Notes under the pieces: generated by a model
The model's input: the letters and a program-made list of their open reading frames with translations, nothing else
What the model was told of the DNA's origin: nothing
Databases searched by the model: none
Shown: piece after piece, positions 61,085 to 64,000 of the stretch
Numbering within the stretch: position 1 is the stretch's first letter
Layout: each line of letters opens with the position of its first letter
Origin: Buchnera aphidicola (Drepanosiphum platanoidis)
GTDB lineage: Bacteria > Pseudomonadota > Gammaproteobacteria > Enterobacterales > Enterobacteriaceae
Assembly: GCF_964020165.1 (NCBI RefSeq)
Contig: NZ_OZ026537.1
Coordinates: forward strand, 186,001 to 250,000
Reading direction: 5' to 3'
DNA length: 64,000 nt
Position numbers and translations under genes: made by a program

Positions 61085-62425
61085 ATGAATGATACTATGA
61101 CTCCTCGAGAAATTGTAAAAGAATTAAATAAATTTATAATAGGTCAAAAATCTGCTAAAAAAGCAGTATCTATTGCTTTAAGAAATCGTTGGAGAAGAAT
61201 GCAATTAACAGAAGACATAAAATCTGAGATAACTCCTAAAAATATTTTAATGATCGGCCCTACAGGAGTAGGAAAAACAGAAATTTCTAAGAGATTAGCA
61301 AAACTTTCAAATGCTCCTTTTATTAAAGTAGAAGCTACAAAATTCACAGAAGTTGGATATGTTGGAAAAGAAGTAGATTCTATTATTAGAGATTTAACTG
61401 ATATTTCTATTAAAATAATTAGAGCTGAATCTATTAAAAAAAATAAAAAAAAAGTAAAAAAAATAGTAGAGTCAAGAATTCTAGAAGTTTTAGTTCCTGG
61501 AGCTCAAAATCATTTAAAAAAAAAAAAATCTTCTAAAGAAAAAAGACCTTTATCTACAATAAAAAAATTTAGAAAAAAATTAAGAGAAGGAAAATTAGAT
61601 AACAAAGAAATTGAAATTAATGTACTAGGAAATCCAGTTGGAATTGAAATTATGGCTCCCCCTGGAATGGAAGAACTAACAAATCAATTACAATCTCTTT
61701 TTCAAAATATTAATGGATCAAAAAAAAATATTAGAAAATTAAAAATTAAAGATGCTATGAAAATTTTAACTTCAGAGGAAGCTTCTAAACTAGTAGATTC
61801 TGAAAATTTAAAAAAAAAAGCTATAAATTCTGTTGAGCAAAACGGAATAGTCTTCATTGATGAAATTGATAAAATTTGTAAAAGAAATAATTCTTCTAAT
61901 CACGATGTATCAAGAGAAGGAGTTCAAAGAGACTTGTTACCTTTAATAGAAGGATGTGCAGTTTCTACAAAACATGGAATAGTTAAAACAGATCATATTC
62001 TATTTATTGCTTCTGGAGCGTTTCAAACATCTTCCCCTTCAGATTTAATTCCTGAATTGCAAGGAAGATTACCTATAAAAGTAAATTTAAAAGCTCTAAC
62101 AAAAAAAGACTTTGAAGAAATATTAACTAAACCAAAAATATCTATTACAATACAATATAAAGCTTTAATGAAAACCGAGTCTATAAAAATAAAATTTACG
62201 AAAGATGGAATTAAAAAAATTGCAAAAACAGCATGGAAAATAAATGAATCTATGGAAAATATTGGAGCGCGACGTTTATATACAATTTTAGAAAAACTTA
62301 TGGAAGATATTTCATATAATGTATTAGAAAATAAAGGTAAAAATATTAAAATAGATTCTAATTATGTAAACAAACATCTAAAATCTTTAATTTCTTCAGA
62401 AGATTTAAGTAAATTTATATTATAA
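61085..62425 (+). CDS. hslU: HslU ATPase subunit
   Basis: 446 aa (E. coli 443). AAA+ unfoldase: N-domain [33 protein letters not shown], Walker [10 protein letters not shown], Walker [12 protein letters not shown], the pore motif GYVG in [13 protein letters not shown], and sensor regions near [19 protein letters not shown]. It ends DLSKFIL, the tail that docks into HslV. The intermediate domain is Lys-rich. An AAGGA precedes the ATG by about 10 nt. Confidence 0.98.
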   Translation: MNDTMTPREIVKELNKFIIGQKSAKKAVSIALRNRWRRMQLTEDIKSEITPKNILMIGPTGVGKTEISKRLAKLSNAPFIKVEATKFTEVGYVGKEVDSIIRDLTDISIKIIRAESIKKNKKKVKKIVESRILEVLVPGAQNHLKKKKSSKEKRPLSTIKKFRKKLREGKLDNKEIEINVLGNPVGIEIMAPPGMEELTNQLQSLFQNINGSKKNIRKLKIKDAMKILTSEEASKLVDSENLKKKAINSVEQNGIVFIDEIDKICKRNNSSNHDVSREGVQRDLLPLIEGCAVSTKHGIVKTDHILFIASGAFQTSSPSDLIPELQGRLPIKVNLKALTKKDFEEILTKPKISITIQYKALMKTESIKIKFTKDGIKKIAKTAWKINESMENIGARRLYTILEKLMEDISYNVLENKGKNIKIDSNYVNKHLKSLISSEDLSKFIL

Positions 62426-62610
62426 AATAATTTTTTTAAAAATTTTTTTAAAAAAATTACTATATTTATATATTAAATAAATATTAATATATAATTTATT
62501 ATTTATATATTAATATTTAAAAATTTTTTATAATAATTTACAGTATAAATTAAAAATCATATAAATTATATGATCAAAAAAAAATTTTTAAATTTTTTTA
62601 TGAGAAAATT

Positions 62611-63363
62611 ATGACTAATTGGATTCCAGCAAAAATACAAAAAATTAGATATTTTAATAACAAAAATCTTTTAAAAATCATTTTAACAGCAAAAATAGAT
62701 TGTTTTATTGCTGGTCAATTTAGTAAAATATTAATAAAAAAAAAAAATAAAAATATTCAAAGAGCATATTCCTTTGTTAATGCTCCTAAAAAAAAAAAAA
62801 TTGAATTTTATATTACATTAGTAAAAAAAGGAGAAATGAGTAATGAACTAAAAAATTTAAATGATACAGATAAAATATTTGTTTCAAAACAATCATTTGG
62901 ATATTTTACATTAATAGAAATTAAAAAATCTTTTGAAAATTTATGGATGATTTCTACAGGAACTGGAATAGGACCATATTTATCAATATTACAAGAAAAA
63001 AAAAATTTACAAAAATTTAAAAAAATTATATTGATACAATCAGTCCGATATTTTTCAGATTTAATATATTTATCTAAAATAAAAAAATTAAAAAAAATAT
63101 ACAAAAAAAAATTAATTGTAAAAATTAGTATTAGTCGTGAAAAAAAAAAAAATTTTCTTAATAAAAGACTTACAAAATTATTAAAAAACAAATTTTTTGA
63201 AAAATCTTTAAATATTAAAATGAATAAAAAAAATTCTCATATTATGTTATGTGGAAATCCTAATATGGTTCAAGATGTACAAAAATGGCTAATAAATAAA
63301 AAAAAAATGACAAAAAATTTAAGAAAATTTCCAGGAAATATTACAATAGAAAAATATTGGTAA
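62611..63363 (+). CDS. fpr: Ferredoxin (flavodoxin)-NADP+ reductase
   Basis: 250 aa (E. coli 248). FAD-binding RAYSFVNAP near residue 51, NADP-binding MISTGTGIGPYLSILQ, and LCGNPNMVQDVQKWLI; ends TIEKYW like the E. coli TAEHYW. It moves electrons between NADPH and ferredoxin or flavodoxin, likely for radical SAM and Fe-S reactions here. It converges on epmA. Confidence 0.96.
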   Translation: MTNWIPAKIQKIRYFNNKNLLKIILTAKIDCFIAGQFSKILIKKKNKNIQRAYSFVNAPKKKKIEFYITLVKKGEMSNELKNLNDTDKIFVSKQSFGYFTLIEIKKSFENLWMISTGTGIGPYLSILQEKKNLQKFKKIILIQSVRYFSDLIYLSKIKKLKKIYKKKLIVKISISREKKKNFLNKRLTKLLKNKFFEKSLNIKMNKKNSHIMLCGNPNMVQDVQKWLINKKKMTKNLRKFPGNITIEKYW

Positions 63364-63380
63364 ATAATAAAAAAATTTTT

Positions 63381-63410
63381 TAATATTGTTGTAAACTAAT
63401 ATTATTTTTT
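63381..63410 (+). terminator. Possible intrinsic terminator after fpr
   Basis: A 7-bp A/T stem TAATATT (63381-63387) with AATATTA (63398-63404) and a 10-nt loop GTTGTAAACT is followed directly by six T (63405-63410), 18 bp past the fpr stop. The T-run reaches into the 3' end of epmA on the other strand. The stem is weak without G/C pairs. Confidence 0.4.
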
Positions 63411-64000
63411 AACAATTTTCTATAGAAAAAGAAAGTACATTTTTAATATTTGTTTTTTTTAAAAATAACATTATTAATCTATCTAATCCTAAAGCAACAC
63501 CAGAACATTTAGGAAAATTTTTTGTTTTTAATGAACATAAAAAAAAATTATCTATTTTTCTTTCTTTAATATTATTTTTTTTTCTTTTAATATTATTTTT
63601 TAAAAATCTTTCTTTTTGTTCAACATAATTAGATAATTCATAAAATCCATTACCTAATTCTATTCCTTTAAAAAATAATTCGAATCTTTCACATACTTTT
63701 TTATTTTTTTTATTTATTTTTGACATTAAAGCTTGATCAGACGGATAATTATAAATAAAAATAGGAAATTTTTTTCCAAGATATGGCTCAATTCCTATCA
63801 TAAATAATATTTCTAACAAATCATTTTTATTTAGAAAATTATCTTTAATAAGATGGCAATGTTTTAATTCAATAATTTTATTTTTTAAATATTTTTTTTT
63901 ACATGTTAATGGATCAATATCTAAATATTTTTGAAATATTTTTTTATAAGAATATCTAACAGATTGAGGAAATTTAAAAACAATTATTAAAAATTCATTA
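63409..64000 (-). CDS. epmA: EF-P lysine lysyltransferase EpmA (partial, 5' end outside window)
   Basis: About 196 C-terminal codons; the frame stays open through position 64000. A class II LysRS-like catalytic domain without a tRNA-binding domain. GIEPYLGKKFPIFIYNYPSDQALMSKI, ERFELFFKGIELGNGFYELSNYVEQKERF and CSGVALGLDRLIML match E. coli EpmA, and the upstream part has QKYLDIDPL (E. coli RYAGIDPL). It attaches beta-lysine to EF-P Lys34; efp and epmB are not in this window. Confidence 0.93.
   Translation of the reverse strand, partial: NEFLIIVFKFPQSVRYSYKKIFQKYLDIDPLTCKKKYLKNKIIELKHCHLIKDNFLNKNDLLEILFMIGIEPYLGKKFPIFIYNYPSDQALMSKINKKNKKVCERFELFFKGIELGNGFYELSNYVEQKERFLKNNIKRKKNNIKERKIDNFFLCSLKTKNFPKCSGVALGLDRLIMLFLKKTNIKNVLSFSIENC

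Overview
The window looks like part of the chromosome of Buchnera aphidicola, the obligate aphid endosymbiont, or a very close gammaproteobacterial relative. Three things point there. Base composition is extremely AT-rich (roughly one fifth G+C by eye, not counted), and proteins are loaded with Lys, Asn and Ile. Every recognised gene has an Enterobacterales orthologue of nearly unchanged length. Gene order also follows E. coli blocks with many genes missing in between. There are no transposons, prophage, CRISPR arrays or restriction/toxin modules, and I found no new multi-gene system.

Layout: 1-2300 holds the end of folD, cysS, ybeD and cspE. At 2700-6350 lies a tRNA-Glu/23S/5S operon on the minus strand, with no 16S gene beside it. 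At 6400-9400 are aroE, tsaC, def and fmt. From 9430 to 29100 a single minus-strand block runs tusDCB-rpsL-rpsG-fusA-tuf, then the S10, spc and alpha ribosomal operons, complete and in E. coli order down to rpoA-rplQ. At 29560-34400 are the transporter tsgA and trpS-rpe-aroB-aroK; at 34790-38800 tRNA-Ser, deoD, deoB, ansA and nfuA. From 39500 to 49050 are ssb, dusA, dnaB, gshB, yqgF, hemW, trmB, mutY and sbcB. At 49100-51750 are tRNA-Asn, tRNA-Ile(CAU), pyrE and rplI-rpsR-rpsF. A 1.8-kb stretch without genes (51746-53528) precedes miaA, pgi, orn, tRNA-Gly, trpE, trpG, rpmE, hslV, hslU, fpr and the 3' part of epmA, which runs off the right edge.

Functionally the window is mostly translation machinery (rRNA, 29 ribosomal proteins, EF-Tu, EF-G, tRNA synthetases and tRNA modification enzymes). 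To this are added the shikimate enzymes AroE, AroB and AroK and the anthranilate synthase TrpEG, which fit the nutritional role of the symbiont: chorismate made through the Aro enzymes is the substrate of TrpEG. DNA maintenance is reduced to Ssb, DnaB, MutY, ExoI and possibly YqgF.

Points worth a second look: trpEG sits in the chromosomal backbone, whereas many aphid Buchnera carry it on a plasmid; MiaA has an Asn in place of the invariant glycine of its Walker A motif; mutY carries a 21-A homopolymer inside its reading frame; peptide deformylase ends just after its catalytic core; and several ORF-free gaps lie where E. coli has genes (hfq/hflX/hflKC/purA/rnr, yqgE). All calls rest on reading the sequence and on remembered family knowledge; no database search was run.
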